Counted from the stretch's first letter, positions 1-9,070 are shown. The stretch: 64,000 bases of DNA from Calditrichota bacterium (GCA_008501765.1 QQUE01000015.1:186001-250000); one strand, 5' to 3'. The notes: generated by a model from the letters alone, not told the origin. Numbers and translations: made by a program.

Positions 1-537
1 TTTTTTTCACAGTTGGCACAGCAGCAAACGCCAAAATATCTGTGGATTGGCTGCTCCGACAGCCGGGTTCCAGCCACGCAAATTTTGAACCTTTCACCGG
101 GCGAAGTATTTGTCCACCGCAATGTTGCGAATCTGGTTGTCCACACCGACTTGAATTGTCTTTCAGTTATTCAGTATGCCGTTGAGGCGTTAAAAGTTGA
201 GCATATTATTGTATGTGGGCATTATGGCTGTGGCGGGATAAAAGCAGCTATGGAGGATCAACAACACGGGCTTGTTGATAACTGGCTTCGGCATGTAAAA
301 GATGTGCATCGATTTCATGCCACTGAACTGGAAAGCTTGCCTCCTGCAAAGCAGTACCGGTTGCTTTGTGAGCTAAACGTGACTGAGCAAGTAAATAATA
401 TTTGTAACACCTCTATCGTTGCGAATGCGTGGCAGGAAAACGCGCAATTGGCAATCCATGGCTGGATTTATAATCTCGAAGATGGCATTCTACATCCTTT
501 AATGAACAAAATAACATCTGCCGGACAATTGGTGTAA
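1..537 (+). CDS. can: beta-class carbonic anhydrase, 5' end cut off
   Basis: Zinc enzyme that interconverts CO2 and bicarbonate in the cytoplasm. The reading frame is open to the first base (FFSQLAQQQT...), so the true start lies outside the window; the TTG at 13 is an internal Leu codon. The beta-class zinc-binding and active-site motifs CSDSR and HYGCGG are present, and the stretch HRNVANLVVHTDLNCLSV closely matches the E. coli Can type. The C-terminal tail after IHGW is short (about 26 residues) compared with E. coli Can. It runs towards the next gene, which is on the opposite strand. Family assignment is firm; the exact N-terminus cannot be seen. Confidence 0.95.
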   Translation, partial: FFSQLAQQQTPKYLWIGCSDSRVPATQILNLSPGEVFVHRNVANLVVHTDLNCLSVIQYAVEALKVEHIIVCGHYGCGGIKAAMEDQQHGLVDNWLRHVKDVHRFHATELESLPPAKQYRLLCELNVTEQVNNICNTSIVANAWQENAQLAIHGWIYNLEDGILHPLMNKITSAGQLV

Positions 538-624
538 TCGCTACTCTTTTAAAATATATTCTTGAAAAAATGGCCAGTTCAATTATTACAAGTTCATTCT
601 TAAATTATTCAACCAAGTTTTAAT

Positions 625-667
625 AAAAGGGGCCAGATTAATGTAGAATTAAATCTGAACCCCTTTG
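625..667 (-). terminator. hairpin terminator after the esterase gene
   Basis: Read on the minus strand, AAAGGGG...AATCTG-type arms pair across a short loop and are followed by CCCCTTTTATT. It lies about 50 bases beyond the stop of the minus-strand esterase gene, and could also stop transcription from the converging carbonic anhydrase gene. Confidence 0.5.
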
Positions 668-718
668 GGTTAAGTGATTAAAACAATTCATTCACCCTGC
701 CAAAACCCCGGAGACAAC

Positions 719-2446
719 TTAATACCGCCAGCTTGTTAAATCGGCGCCTTCCGGGGCAGATTCCTCGATGCGCTGGAGGATTTTATCGACGTACATTTGG
801 TGGTAACGCAAGCGCGACTCCGCATTCGAGCGGCTGTGATCGCCATTCCAGCAATGTTCAGCCCGGTCGCCGTAATCGACTGCACCATCATAAAAAGGAG
901 TGCTGGTATTTTTCAGAAATTCTTCGATGAGGTAAACGGCGTTATTCAGGTAGTAGTTATCCATATCACCGCAATAAATCCGCAGCTTTCCCCGCAATTT
1001 CGGGCCAAGATTTTCCCAGTCGCGCTGCAAAATATAGGAGATATCGTAATTTTGACGCCAGAATTCTGCCACTTCCGGGTTAATTTCACCGGTCATTTTA
1101 TCCCAGATTCGCTGCGGATAACCATCATCCCCAACCGGTGAATACACCGCTTCCCAAATATCCCATTGTTGCCCGGAGCGGCTTTTCGTCCCTAAAACGA
1201 GCTCCCGGTAATTCATTTCTACCAATGTTGCTTTCAACTCCCCGAGATAATTTCGAAAACCCGGTCGCGGCGTGCGCTTGAATTTGCTGTCGACGAAGTA
1301 GGCATTTTTATGATCATAAATATTTACCACGGTATAAGCGCGGAAATCTACCGGATCGGGGCAGGCGGCAAAACAGCCGTTGTATTCATCCGGGTACAAA
1401 ACCTGCGCAGCCAATGCCTCCCAACCGCCGGTAGAGCCACCGTAAAGAAATCGCGACCATGGTTTGCCAATACCACGAAATTCTTTTTCAATATGAGGAA
1501 TCAACTCATAAGTGATGGCATCGCCATAGGGACCCAAATTTTCGGAATTTACAGCATAAGAATCATCGTAGTAAGGATTGGCATGCTGGATTTCGATAAT
1601 TACAAAGCGGGGAAAATCGGGGCCAGTCCATTCTTTGTAAAACTGGTGCGCGTGCTCCTGCTGAATGCGATTATAGCCATGCACATCAAATCGGGCGCTG
1701 TACTCCGGTTTAAGGTCGGGATCAGGTGGCTCCGGCCGGAAGCCGCCAAAAGTGTAGGGAAAATGCCCGTGATTGATGATCAGTGGATAGCGCGCGTCCG
1801 TGTGTGAGTCGAATCCTTCGGGCAGCAGAATGCAAGCACCAAGGTACATTGGCCGACCCCAGAATTTGCTCAACATTTCACTTTTCATTTTAATATGCTT
1901 GATGTATTTCGTGTCTTTTGGCGGATCGATTGGTGGAATTTTCTGATCGAGCTCAATATGGAAGTTATTCTTTTCTCCCGGTCGGATTGTAATTTTTTGT
2001 GGATTGCTGTAAAGATTTCCCGGTGCTTTACTCCACTGTTGCCCTTCACCCCTGTCCATGGGCAATTTGACCGTGTGCCCGTCGGAACGGTGAAAAGTCT
2101 CATAAATATGCAACAATCCTTGCACCCAATATTCTCCGGCAGGCACATCCTTGAGGCTTCGAAGAGGGTAACCAAACACAGAATTATCGAATTTTGCTTT
2201 TTCACCGGGATTGAGACCTTCGACATCAATTCCGAACGCCAGTTGAGTTTCAGCGCCATCGACAATTTGAAAACGCGGCTCTTTTTCGTTATTCGCAGAA
2301 ATCAGCAGCAACATACGGCCGTCCAAAGCTTTTGCTGATTGATTTTGCGTGAAGGATATTGAAAAAGAAATATCCGTTTCCGCGGGGCGTGCGATTGCCA
2401 ATTGCCAACCGAAAATTAAGAGTAGAACTAAACTGAATTTTTGCAT
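719..2446 (-). CDS. secreted putative esterase (alpha/beta hydrolase)
   Basis: The start chosen is the ATG at 2446, nine codons inside the longest frame, because AGGAGG (2453-2458) sits 6 bases ahead of it and the protein then begins with a normal signal peptide (MQKFSLVLLLIFGWQLAIA). Of the 575 residues, the first ~185 form an N-terminal region I do not recognise. The rest resembles the EstD/enterochelin-esterase-like alpha/beta hydrolases, with a nucleophile elbow GGSTGG, and a plausible catalytic His in the AEHCWNGDHS stretch. It is probably exported and hydrolyses an ester; the substrate is unknown. The radical SAM gene lies 45 bases upstream on the same strand, so the two may be co-transcribed. 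Confidence 0.75.
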   Translation of the reverse strand: MQKFSLVLLLIFGWQLAIARPAETDISFSISFTQNQSAKALDGRMLLLISANNEKEPRFQIVDGAETQLAFGIDVEGLNPGEKAKFDNSVFGYPLRSLKDVPAGEYWVQGLLHIYETFHRSDGHTVKLPMDRGEGQQWSKAPGNLYSNPQKITIRPGEKNNFHIELDQKIPPIDPPKDTKYIKHIKMKSEMLSKFWGRPMYLGACILLPEGFDSHTDARYPLIINHGHFPYTFGGFRPEPPDPDLKPEYSARFDVHGYNRIQQEHAHQFYKEWTGPDFPRFVIIEIQHANPYYDDSYAVNSENLGPYGDAITYELIPHIEKEFRGIGKPWSRFLYGGSTGGWEALAAQVLYPDEYNGCFAACPDPVDFRAYTVVNIYDHKNAYFVDSKFKRTPRPGFRNYLGELKATLVEMNYRELVLGTKSRSGQQWDIWEAVYSPVGDDGYPQRIWDKMTGEINPEVAEFWRQNYDISYILQRDWENLGPKLRGKLRIYCGDMDNYYLNNAVYLIEEFLKNTSTPFYDGAVDYGDRAEHCWNGDHSRSNAESRLRYHQMYVDKILQRIEESAPEGADLTSWRY

Positions 2447-2491
2447 AAGAGGCCTCCTGATATTTGGATTCAAAACTTATTAAGTAATTAA

Positions 2492-3916
2492 TCAGACAGA
2501 AAATTTCTTTCTAAAAATTCGTTTCGCGTTTTCTTCAGTCACCTGCTTCTCCCCCCATGCTCGTTCGTTGAGCCAATGGGCAAATTGGCTTATTTTTTCG
2601 TAACGAGTGTAAGCTGCAGTTGTTCGGCACAAGGGGATGACAGTTTTATTGGTTAGCAAAGGATCTGCATTTTCCGGAAAATTCCCAGCCGCAATCGCCC
2701 TGTTGTAATCTTTTGTACCTGGAATGGGGCTATAAGAACACAAACGCACGCGAACTCCGAGGCTATGGGCATAGCCTATCGTTTCCACAACTTCTTCGAT
2801 TTTTTGCCCGGGCAACGCCATGATAATATAGGTTTCGAGGTCTTTTGGCTTGAATCCTGCTCGCACCAGTCGTCGCACAGCGCGTGTCATTTCACCGGGT
2901 GTGATTTTATTGTGGATATCACGCTGCCTTTCTTTCGCGACCGATTCCAGGCTTAAGCGAATCGTACGGAAACGGGCGCGAAACATCAGCTCAGCTAGCT
3001 CTTCGTCGATAAATCGAGCGTGCAGTCCATTCGGTGCGTGCAACGAAATATCCGTCTTGCGTGAAATTATATCCCGCAAAAGTGGTTTGATGTGATTTTC
3101 AGCCTGCATGAAAAGCGCATCATCATAAAATGCGATCTGTGACACACCATATTTTTTCGTTTGTTGTTGCATTTCCTGCACGACTTTTTCCGGTTGCCGC
3201 AGCGAATAGCCACTTAAATTATTGGTGGCACAAAATGAGCAGGACAGCGGGCAGCCGCGAGTCGCCATCATCACGAGATAATCCAAGCCGTGCAATAAAT
3301 CCCAGGCAGGAAAAGGATAGGAATCGAAAGAGGTCGGCAGGTTGTTTTCCAATTTGGGTCTTTTGAGCAGATGGCCCAGCAGCGGCAGAAGCCCCTCTTC
3401 CGCGGGGCCGGTTAAAAGATAATCCGGTGCAATAGTTTCGCGAGCGTGGTCAGGCATGAGCGTTGCATAAATTCCTCCGAGCACGACAGGCACACCGGGA
3501 AATATTCTCCGGCACAATTCAACAACTTTTTTTACACCCGGATACCAATAAGTCATGATTGAAGTCACCAAAATAACTTCCGGCTGATTTCGATTTTTTA
3601 AATCTTCGATAAAAATCGATTCCGGCAAGCCGTAGCGCGCAAAATGACGCGGCATAAATTGCAGGCATTGCGGTTTCTCAACTATCTCCCGGTGGAAGGG
3701 GCCAATCCCTCCTTTTCGCCGTTTTGGGCGGCTCCGTTTTTGTCGCTGCAACAATTCCGGATGCCAGCGGTCAAGACAGTCGATAAAATCCACATCCAAT
3801 CCGTGTTGACGCAGCAAAGCCGCAATGTAGAGCAAACCCAGCGGTTTGCTCCAAAAATCGTAGGCAGCGAAATCATAAATCCAGGGATTAATACAGAGAA
3901 TTTTTGCATCGTGCAT
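2492..3916 (-). CDS. B12-binding-domain radical SAM protein
   Basis: The N-terminal ~180 residues look like a cobalamin-binding Rossmann domain (PLGLLYIAALLRQHG, then PVVLGGIYATLMPDHA). The radical SAM domain follows, with the cluster motif CPLSCSFCA in the usual MMATRGCPLSCSFC context. Such proteins use S-adenosylmethionine and often cobalamin for methylation or difficult rearrangements; the substrate cannot be told from sequence. No class-specific partner lies next to it: the downstream esterase is the only likely operon mate. The start at ATG 3916 has no clear ribosome site, so the true start is somewhat uncertain. It could be a hopanoid- or lipid-modifying enzyme, but nothing here decides this. 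Confidence 0.8.
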   Translation of the reverse strand: MHDAKILCINPWIYDFAAYDFWSKPLGLLYIAALLRQHGLDVDFIDCLDRWHPELLQRQKRSRPKRRKGGIGPFHREIVEKPQCLQFMPRHFARYGLPESIFIEDLKNRNQPEVILVTSIMTYWYPGVKKVVELCRRIFPGVPVVLGGIYATLMPDHARETIAPDYLLTGPAEEGLLPLLGHLLKRPKLENNLPTSFDSYPFPAWDLLHGLDYLVMMATRGCPLSCSFCATNNLSGYSLRQPEKVVQEMQQQTKKYGVSQIAFYDDALFMQAENHIKPLLRDIISRKTDISLHAPNGLHARFIDEELAELMFRARFRTIRLSLESVAKERQRDIHNKITPGEMTRAVRRLVRAGFKPKDLETYIIMALPGQKIEEVVETIGYAHSLGVRVRLCSYSPIPGTKDYNRAIAAGNFPENADPLLTNKTVIPLCRTTAAYTRYEKISQFAHWLNERAWGEKQVTEENAKRIFRKKFSV

Positions 3917-3962
3917 AGTGGAAGATAGGAAATTATGGAAGATTCGAAATGAAAAATTGGGA

Positions 3963-3993
3963 AACCTTTCAGGTTTTGAAAACCTGAAAGGTT
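3963..3993. repeat. 31-bp perfect palindrome
   Basis: Arms of 15 bp (AACCTTTCAGGTTTT and its complement) around a single central base. It lies between the end of the response regulator gene and the radical SAM gene. It may act as a terminator for the redox operon and has the look of a dispersed palindromic repeat; no second copy was seen in this window. Confidence 0.7.
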
Positions 3994-4014
3994 AGTTATG
4001 CAATTTACTGATTA

Positions 4015-5184
4015 TCAGCGGTTGAAAAAATCATTGATGATGGCATTACGGTCTTTTTCTTTCAGGACTTCCAATTCGCCGAGATACACGTGGCCATCGG
4101 CTGGGACTTTGGATTCATCTTCCGTTGCCGTGACCGATTTTTTTACATAGTCATTCAAATGAGAAATATCTTCATTAAAAAGATCAACAGCCGCCTGGCC
4201 GATTTTAAGTTCTTTCAGTTCTTCGTCCAGATTATTTCCCTCGACTACGCAAATCCGGCTTTTGCCGTAGGCCGAATTGTCCAACTGTTCGAGGTCTTCC
4301 AACAAGGGGCGGTTTACGAGTGTTACTTTCCCGCTTACCGGGGATTTAAATGGAATGGAATGCGTCTTCTGCAAAACACTGAAGAGATGATCGCCTTTTT
4401 TAACTTCCATTCCAAGGTTTGGCAAATCGATATCATCAATTTTGCCAATTATTTTCTTGGCAAAATCATCGATCCCGATATCTACCCGGCCATTCTGGTT
4501 TATCGTCGCCCAGCAATGCCCTTCAGATATAAAAACACCTCCGGGAATCGAGAAAGCGACATCGGCGTGCTTTTCTTCAAATGAAGAGTGGGTGATTTTG
4601 ACATTGGATTTTAGCTGCTTGTCCATACGTGCTTTTCGTTTAATCAGGAATTTATTGGTCATCGCCAACAATTCATCTTCGGTAAACGGTTTTTGAACGT
4701 AGTCCAGAGCGCCGAATTTCATTGTTTCGACAGCCGTATCAACCGACGCGTAACCGGTAATAATTATCACGTCGATATCCGGCCGCACATGTTTCACCGA
4801 TTTACACACATCAACCCCATCCATTTCCGGCATTTTTAAATCGGTAAAAACAAAATCATAGTGGCGTTTGCGGATGAGCCCAAGCGCCTCCTGACCCGTT
4901 TCAACCGTATCTACGGAATAGCCATCGAGGACAAGAATTTTTCTAAAACTATCCAGGATGATTTCTTCGTCATCCACCGCCAGAATTTTTGCTTTTGGAT
5001 AATCCACCTCGACCCGTTTTAGAGATTTAGCCTCATGACTGAAATCCAGGTTGAGGTTGACGGCAAGCACTTCTTCCCGTTCTTTACGAATCCGTTTTTC
5101 AGCTCTTTTTCTGATAATTAAACGAATAAAAACATCAGCAACGATAAAGATGACAACAGCGACAATTAAGAGTAGTATACCCAT
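4015..5184 (-). CDS. membrane-anchored response regulator with GcvH-like domain
   Basis: The start is the ATG at 5184, preceded by GGAGG 5 bases away; the upstream ATG at 5196 overlaps this ribosome site. Layout (389 aa): an N-terminal transmembrane helix (MGILLLIVAVVIFIVADVFI), a basic linker, a receiver domain at about 65-185 with phospho-acceptor Asp115 (FTDLKMPEMDG), and a glycine-cleavage H-protein-like domain at about 222-331 (VDIGIDDFAKKIIG ... SPVSGKV). In GcvH the lipoyl lysine lies eight residues before the P of PVSG; here that place is Thr274, with a Lys just before it. There is no DNA-binding domain. It is the last gene of the redox operon, after a second regulator of the same design. 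The output mechanism is unknown. Confidence 0.85.
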   Translation of the reverse strand: MGILLLIVAVVIFIVADVFIRLIIRKRAEKRIRKEREEVLAVNLNLDFSHEAKSLKRVEVDYPKAKILAVDDEEIILDSFRKILVLDGYSVDTVETGQEALGLIRKRHYDFVFTDLKMPEMDGVDVCKSVKHVRPDIDVIIITGYASVDTAVETMKFGALDYVQKPFTEDELLAMTNKFLIKRKARMDKQLKSNVKITHSSFEEKHADVAFSIPGGVFISEGHCWATINQNGRVDIGIDDFAKKIIGKIDDIDLPNLGMEVKKGDHLFSVLQKTHSIPFKSPVSGKVTLVNRPLLEDLEQLDNSAYGKSRICVVEGNNLDEELKELKIGQAAVDLFNEDISHLNDYVKKSVTATEDESKVPADGHVYLGELEVLKEKDRNAIINDFFNR

Positions 5185-5230
5185 TTCAACCTCCATTTAT
5201 GTTCTAAATCTCATATCATAATTGTTTTAT

Positions 5231-6043
5231 TTATAATCTATCTGAACTGCAGGGAATAAGATATTTTGTTTCATAATCCAAATTTGCCGGAACGATTGAA
5301 TAGACCCACCCTCTGAAATAGGGATCTTTTTCGATGATGGCATAATTATTCAAAATCTCTTCATTCCGTTTAATAATCCGGCCGCTTACCGGAGCTAAAA
5401 TATTATGTATAAAGGCATCTTCAGTCATAATTTGTGCACACATATTTCCTTGAAAAATTTCATCCTCCGCTTTGTGCAAATTAATCTGTTGCAATGTACC
5501 AATCGTCCGAAAAAACAGGTCAGTCAAACCGATTTTCAATGATCCATCGTCTTCGAGCAGTGTCCATGTTGCGTACCCTAACCGTTTGTATTTTGGAGGG
5601 CATGGAATATAATGGATCAATTCATCAATAGCGTCAGAGGACAATGTTTCCTTGGCCACTTGTCGTTGAATTTGTGAGTATTTTAGACCGCGGCCAACAA
5701 TGCTTATTAATTCGTCAAATGTAAATGGTTTTGGCAGAAAATCGACGGCACCACGATAGAGCGATTTAACAGCATTCTCCAAAGTAGAAAAGCCTGTGGT
5801 AATAATAACCGGGGTCCCGATTTCTTTTATTCGTAATTGCTCAAGAAATTCAAAACCATCGATGCCGGGCATCATAATGTCGCAGATTATGAGATCGTAA
5901 GTACTCGTATCCAATTTATGCAATCCAACTTTTGCATCCAAAGCAGTGTCGACAAGCCAGCCTTCGGCCCCACATAGTTTTACTATCGAGTCCAGGATAA
6001 CCTGTTCATCGTCAATCGCACAAATTTTAAGTTTTTCACTCAT
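5231..6043 (-). CDS. soluble response regulator with GcvH-like domain
   Basis: 270 residues: receiver domain 5-120 with acidic pair Asp11-Asp12, phospho-acceptor Asp55 (CDIMMPGIDG) and the LPKPF lysine, then a GcvH-like domain at about 155-255 (LKIGLTDLFFRTIG ... APVSGRI). The residue at the lipoyl-lysine place is Ala210, so the domain should not carry lipoate. Unlike its neighbour it has no membrane helix. AGGAAG precedes the ATG. It begins 15 bases after the histidine kinase stop codon, and is the obvious phosphorylation partner of that kinase. Whether the GcvH-like part binds the redox complex, another protein or a small molecule is not known. Confidence 0.85.
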   Translation of the reverse strand: MSEKLKICAIDDEQVILDSIVKLCGAEGWLVDTALDAKVGLHKLDTSTYDLIICDIMMPGIDGFEFLEQLRIKEIGTPVIITTGFSTLENAVKSLYRGAVDFLPKPFTFDELISIVGRGLKYSQIQRQVAKETLSSDAIDELIHYIPCPPKYKRLGYATWTLLEDDGSLKIGLTDLFFRTIGTLQQINLHKAEDEIFQGNMCAQIMTEDAFIHNILAPVSGRIIKRNEEILNNYAIIEKDPYFRGWVYSIVPANLDYETKYLIPCSSDRL

Positions 6044-6058
6044 TTAATGCTTCCTGTT

Positions 6059-7936
6059 TTACAGCTCTTTTTCAATTGGCAAGCGGATGGTAAAAGCGGT
6101 TCCCTTGGCAACCTCACTCTCAACGGTAATCCGGCCATTATGGTTATCAATAATACCCCAAATTACGGCCAAACCAAGTCCCGTGCCTTTTTGGCCTTTT
6201 GTCGTAAAAAAAGGCTCAAATATTTTTGACATGTTTTCCTGCGGGATACCACAGCCTGCATCCGAAACTACTATTTCCACATATTCCTTTTTTCCTTCCT
6301 TCTCTATTGCTTCCCAATACTGCCATTTCCCTCCTTTGATTGCACAGCCTTCAAACCGCCCTTTTCCCGGCACCTCAAAGAAATAAACCGGCCCCCCACA
6401 TTCCGGGCACTTTTTGCTTTTATGAAGTAACGAAACATTGCACTGGGGACAGGAAATATCAACTTCTGATTTATCTTTTAATTTGACACCATGGAGGTTG
6501 CGATTTTTTCCGTAAACTGGATCAAGATTTATGAAACCTTCTTTACCATCCGCATTGGCCTGCACCCGAATTGAAGGCATGCCTTTTATTTTTACGGTCT
6601 GATCCATTAAATTATGTCCGTTGGTGCAAAGCGCACTTTTAACCTGGGTTATTCCCCACGGAGCGAGGCTAATAAGATTCGTTCGCACCGTAATGGCGCC
6701 GCCGTTTTTGTCACTGGCATGAATAGCATTAACAATAAGATTGATAATAACCTGCTGCATCTGGTTCGCATCTACTGTGATTTCCGGCAGATTTTCATCG
6801 AATACTTTTTCCAGATTGATATGATTTATGCTAAGCTGATTATCAACAATGCTGATCGCCCTATCAATAATATCATTTATATTAGCTTTGTTCTTTTTGG
6901 GGATAGATTGTCGGGCGAAATCGAGCAAACCTTTGACAATTTCACGGCTTCGCTTGGTTTCGCGCACGATGACAGATAAATCTTCCTGAAATTCCGGATA
7001 ATTTTTGGTGCGCTTCAGGAGAAAACTGGAGTAGGTTAAAATTCCGGTCAATGGATTATTTATTTCATGGGCAACTCCGGCCGCCAGACGGCCAAGGGAA
7101 GCCATTTTATCCGACTGGAAAAGCTGCAAGCGCGCTTCAGCCAGTTTCTTCGTCATATTGTTAAATGACCGTGCCAGGGCGCCCAGTTCATCACTGCTAT
7201 TCATTTCGATGGTGTAATTCAGGTTCCCTGAAGCGACGCTTTTTGTTGCATCGACGAGCTTGTGCACCGGTTTGTCGACCCAGATCCGCACAAAATAGAG
7301 CAAGACACTGCTAATGGCCAGAATGACGATCAATGTGAATAGCAGCATCCGTATTTTCGAATTGGCCATTCGATCATCGATTGGGTTCAGGCTTACGGTG
7401 ACATCCAGCACGCCGAGCACAACCTGCTCTGAACTGTGCGCATGGCACGGAGCCCGATAACATGCTGGTTCATTATAAATCGGGTTGATCGTACCTAAAA
7501 CCCGGCCAGAATCCGATGCAAAAATCCTGCTACGGTCAGGAATGGATAGTTTTTCCAGCGGCTCGTCTGTCTCATGACAGGTGTAACAGGCTTCCGCATT
7601 TTTATCCACCATAATCCCAATGTGATCGGGATTGGATGAATAAATGATTTCGCCTTCTTTATTGAATATCCGTATTTCCTTAAACGAGTTCTGACGACCA
7701 ACTGCATTAATAATTTCATGGACATGCTCCCGCTCATTCAAAAGCATGCCGAATTTCGTACTGCTACGGATAGTCTCGCTTTGTTGATAAGTGTGACGTT
7801 CCGTTTCAGCAAGCAATGTTTTATTTTGCGATTGCACACTTACGTAAGAGAAAATCCCGATGATTATCGTTATGGAAATACCGACCGCAAAAATCAATTT
7901 AAACACTATTTTTTTAAGCATGGGCTTAACTTTCAT
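6059..7936 (-). CDS. heme-binding sensor histidine kinase with zinc-ribbon insert
   Basis: 625 residues. TM1 at about 10-31; an extracytoplasmic domain (32-195) with a CxxCH heme c motif (CYTCH, 117-121) and a Cx4CH motif (CYRAPCH, 159-165); TM2 at about 197-216; HAMP; and a HisKA helix with phospho-acceptor His290 (GVAHEINNPL). In the ATPase domain, N-box NLIVNAIHAS (399-408) and G1 box DAGCG (559-563) are separated by about 130 extra residues holding a zinc-ribbon pattern (CPQC 496-499, CPEC 510-513) plus Cys437 and Cys531. The F and G2 boxes (FEPFFTTKG, GTGLGLA) are intact, so the kinase is probably active. It sits between the 13-heme cytochrome and two response regulators, and probably senses periplasmic redox state through its hemes. 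Confidence 0.9.
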   Translation of the reverse strand: MKVKPMLKKIVFKLIFAVGISITIIIGIFSYVSVQSQNKTLLAETERHTYQQSETIRSSTKFGMLLNEREHVHEIINAVGRQNSFKEIRIFNKEGEIIYSSNPDHIGIMVDKNAEACYTCHETDEPLEKLSIPDRSRIFASDSGRVLGTINPIYNEPACYRAPCHAHSSEQVVLGVLDVTVSLNPIDDRMANSKIRMLLFTLIVILAISSVLLYFVRIWVDKPVHKLVDATKSVASGNLNYTIEMNSSDELGALARSFNNMTKKLAEARLQLFQSDKMASLGRLAAGVAHEINNPLTGILTYSSFLLKRTKNYPEFQEDLSVIVRETKRSREIVKGLLDFARQSIPKKNKANINDIIDRAISIVDNQLSINHINLEKVFDENLPEITVDANQMQQVIINLIVNAIHASDKNGGAITVRTNLISLAPWGITQVKSALCTNGHNLMDQTVKIKGMPSIRVQANADGKEGFINLDPVYGKNRNLHGVKLKDKSEVDISCPQCNVSLLHKSKKCPECGGPVYFFEVPGKGRFEGCAIKGGKWQYWEAIEKEGKKEYVEIVVSDAGCGIPQENMSKIFEPFFTTKGQKGTGLGLAVIWGIIDNHNGRITVESEVAKGTAFTIRLPIEKEL

Positions 7937-7939
7937 CCA

Positions 7940-9070
7940 TTATTGTAGCGTACGTTTTTGAATGAATTTTCCAGGCAATTTTTCCGGATATGTAATCTCA
8001 TCGTGGCATTCTGAACAAACCGGTTTTTGGTCATAACGCCGTTTTAAATGGCAGTCAACGCAATCATTATCTTCATGATTTTCATCGAAAATAAATCCAG
8101 TAACGCTGTGTTTAAAGGTGCCATTCTCCCAGTTTTTGTGGCATGCCGTACAAGTCTTATCAAGCCTTGAAAACCGGGTACCGCTGTGGCAATCCAAGCA
8201 CGTCAATTTATTGTGATATCGACTGAGAACCCATCCAGTAGTTTGGTGATCGAACGGGGGTTTCTCTTTTGTGTCATGGCACTTCAGGCAATCTTTGTCG
8301 TTATCCGTGTCACAATCGTGGCAGCTCTGACAATTTTCATGAGGCTCCATCTCCACATCGGCCGTTTTTTCCATCGTATCATGGCAGCGGCCGCAGGTCT
8401 CATTTTTATGACAATCAACACATTGTAAACCATAAATATCAGAGTGCGCATCGTGATAAAAAGTGACGATTGGATTGTCTTCATCCGTTTCGTAAACAAC
8501 TTTTGGCAGAATAGGCTCGGTAAACTGGCTCATTTCTGTAAAATTCGTCCCACCTGCGAGCGGTTCGTCGCCTTTTTCGACGTGGCATTTTATGCAGTCG
8601 GTGTCATGACTCCAATCTCTGTGGCAATTCAAGCATTGCCCGTGATAGGCGCCTTTCAATCCAATGACGGTCAAATCATCGCGCAATGCACCCGGTTTGT
8701 GGCATTCGATACAGGCTAAAATATCACCCGGTGGATTATTATGATGGCAGGAAGCACAGCCGCCGGTTGACAGCGCCGACATTTCCGCGTGCAATTTATG
8801 TTTAAAGATCGAAGGCTCATAAAGGTTGGCCAATGTATCAATCGTGACCAACGCTTCTACATCATCGGCCGGGCGCATTATAGACAGCCCTTCCCTTCTA
8901 AAGTCTGGAAATATCGTCAGGCACGGATTTTTATACGTTGGATTCTCACAAGCATGGCATTGGTTGCACTCCAGGGGTGCTTTTGCATGATTTTTAAATA
9001 CTGGCGTTTGAGAGAAAACCACATTGCCGGTGAGGCAAACGGTGAAAAACAGAGATAACATTTTCTTCAT
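7940..9070 (-). CDS. periplasmic 13-heme cytochrome c
   Basis: 376 residues with an N-terminal signal peptide (MKKMLSLFFTVCLTGNVVFS). I count thirteen CxxCH motifs: CNQCH, CASCH, CIECH, CLNCH, CIKCH, CVDCH, CGRCH, CQSCH, CLKCH, CLDCH, CTACH, CVDCH and CSECH. The many extra His residues fit bis-His ligation as in class III cytochromes and the HmcA/TmcA group. The start codon overlaps the NrfD stop (ATGA) and is preceded by AAGGGG. With the ferredoxin and NrfD genes it forms the usual set for a membrane complex that moves electrons between the quinone pool and the periplasm. The heme count matches none of the well-known Hmc (16), Nhc (9) or Qrc (6) cytochromes, so the complex type is left open. 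Confidence 0.93.
   Translation of the reverse strand: MKKMLSLFFTVCLTGNVVFSQTPVFKNHAKAPLECNQCHACENPTYKNPCLTIFPDFRREGLSIMRPADDVEALVTIDTLANLYEPSIFKHKLHAEMSALSTGGCASCHHNNPPGDILACIECHKPGALRDDLTVIGLKGAYHGQCLNCHRDWSHDTDCIKCHVEKGDEPLAGGTNFTEMSQFTEPILPKVVYETDEDNPIVTFYHDAHSDIYGLQCVDCHKNETCGRCHDTMEKTADVEMEPHENCQSCHDCDTDNDKDCLKCHDTKEKPPFDHQTTGWVLSRYHNKLTCLDCHSGTRFSRLDKTCTACHKNWENGTFKHSVTGFIFDENHEDNDCVDCHLKRRYDQKPVCSECHDEITYPEKLPGKFIQKRTLQ

Noticed and set aside
2492-3916. Radical SAM gene as part of the redox operon
   Set aside because: A palindrome and about 100 bases separate it from the last response regulator gene, and nothing in its sequence ties it to the complex.
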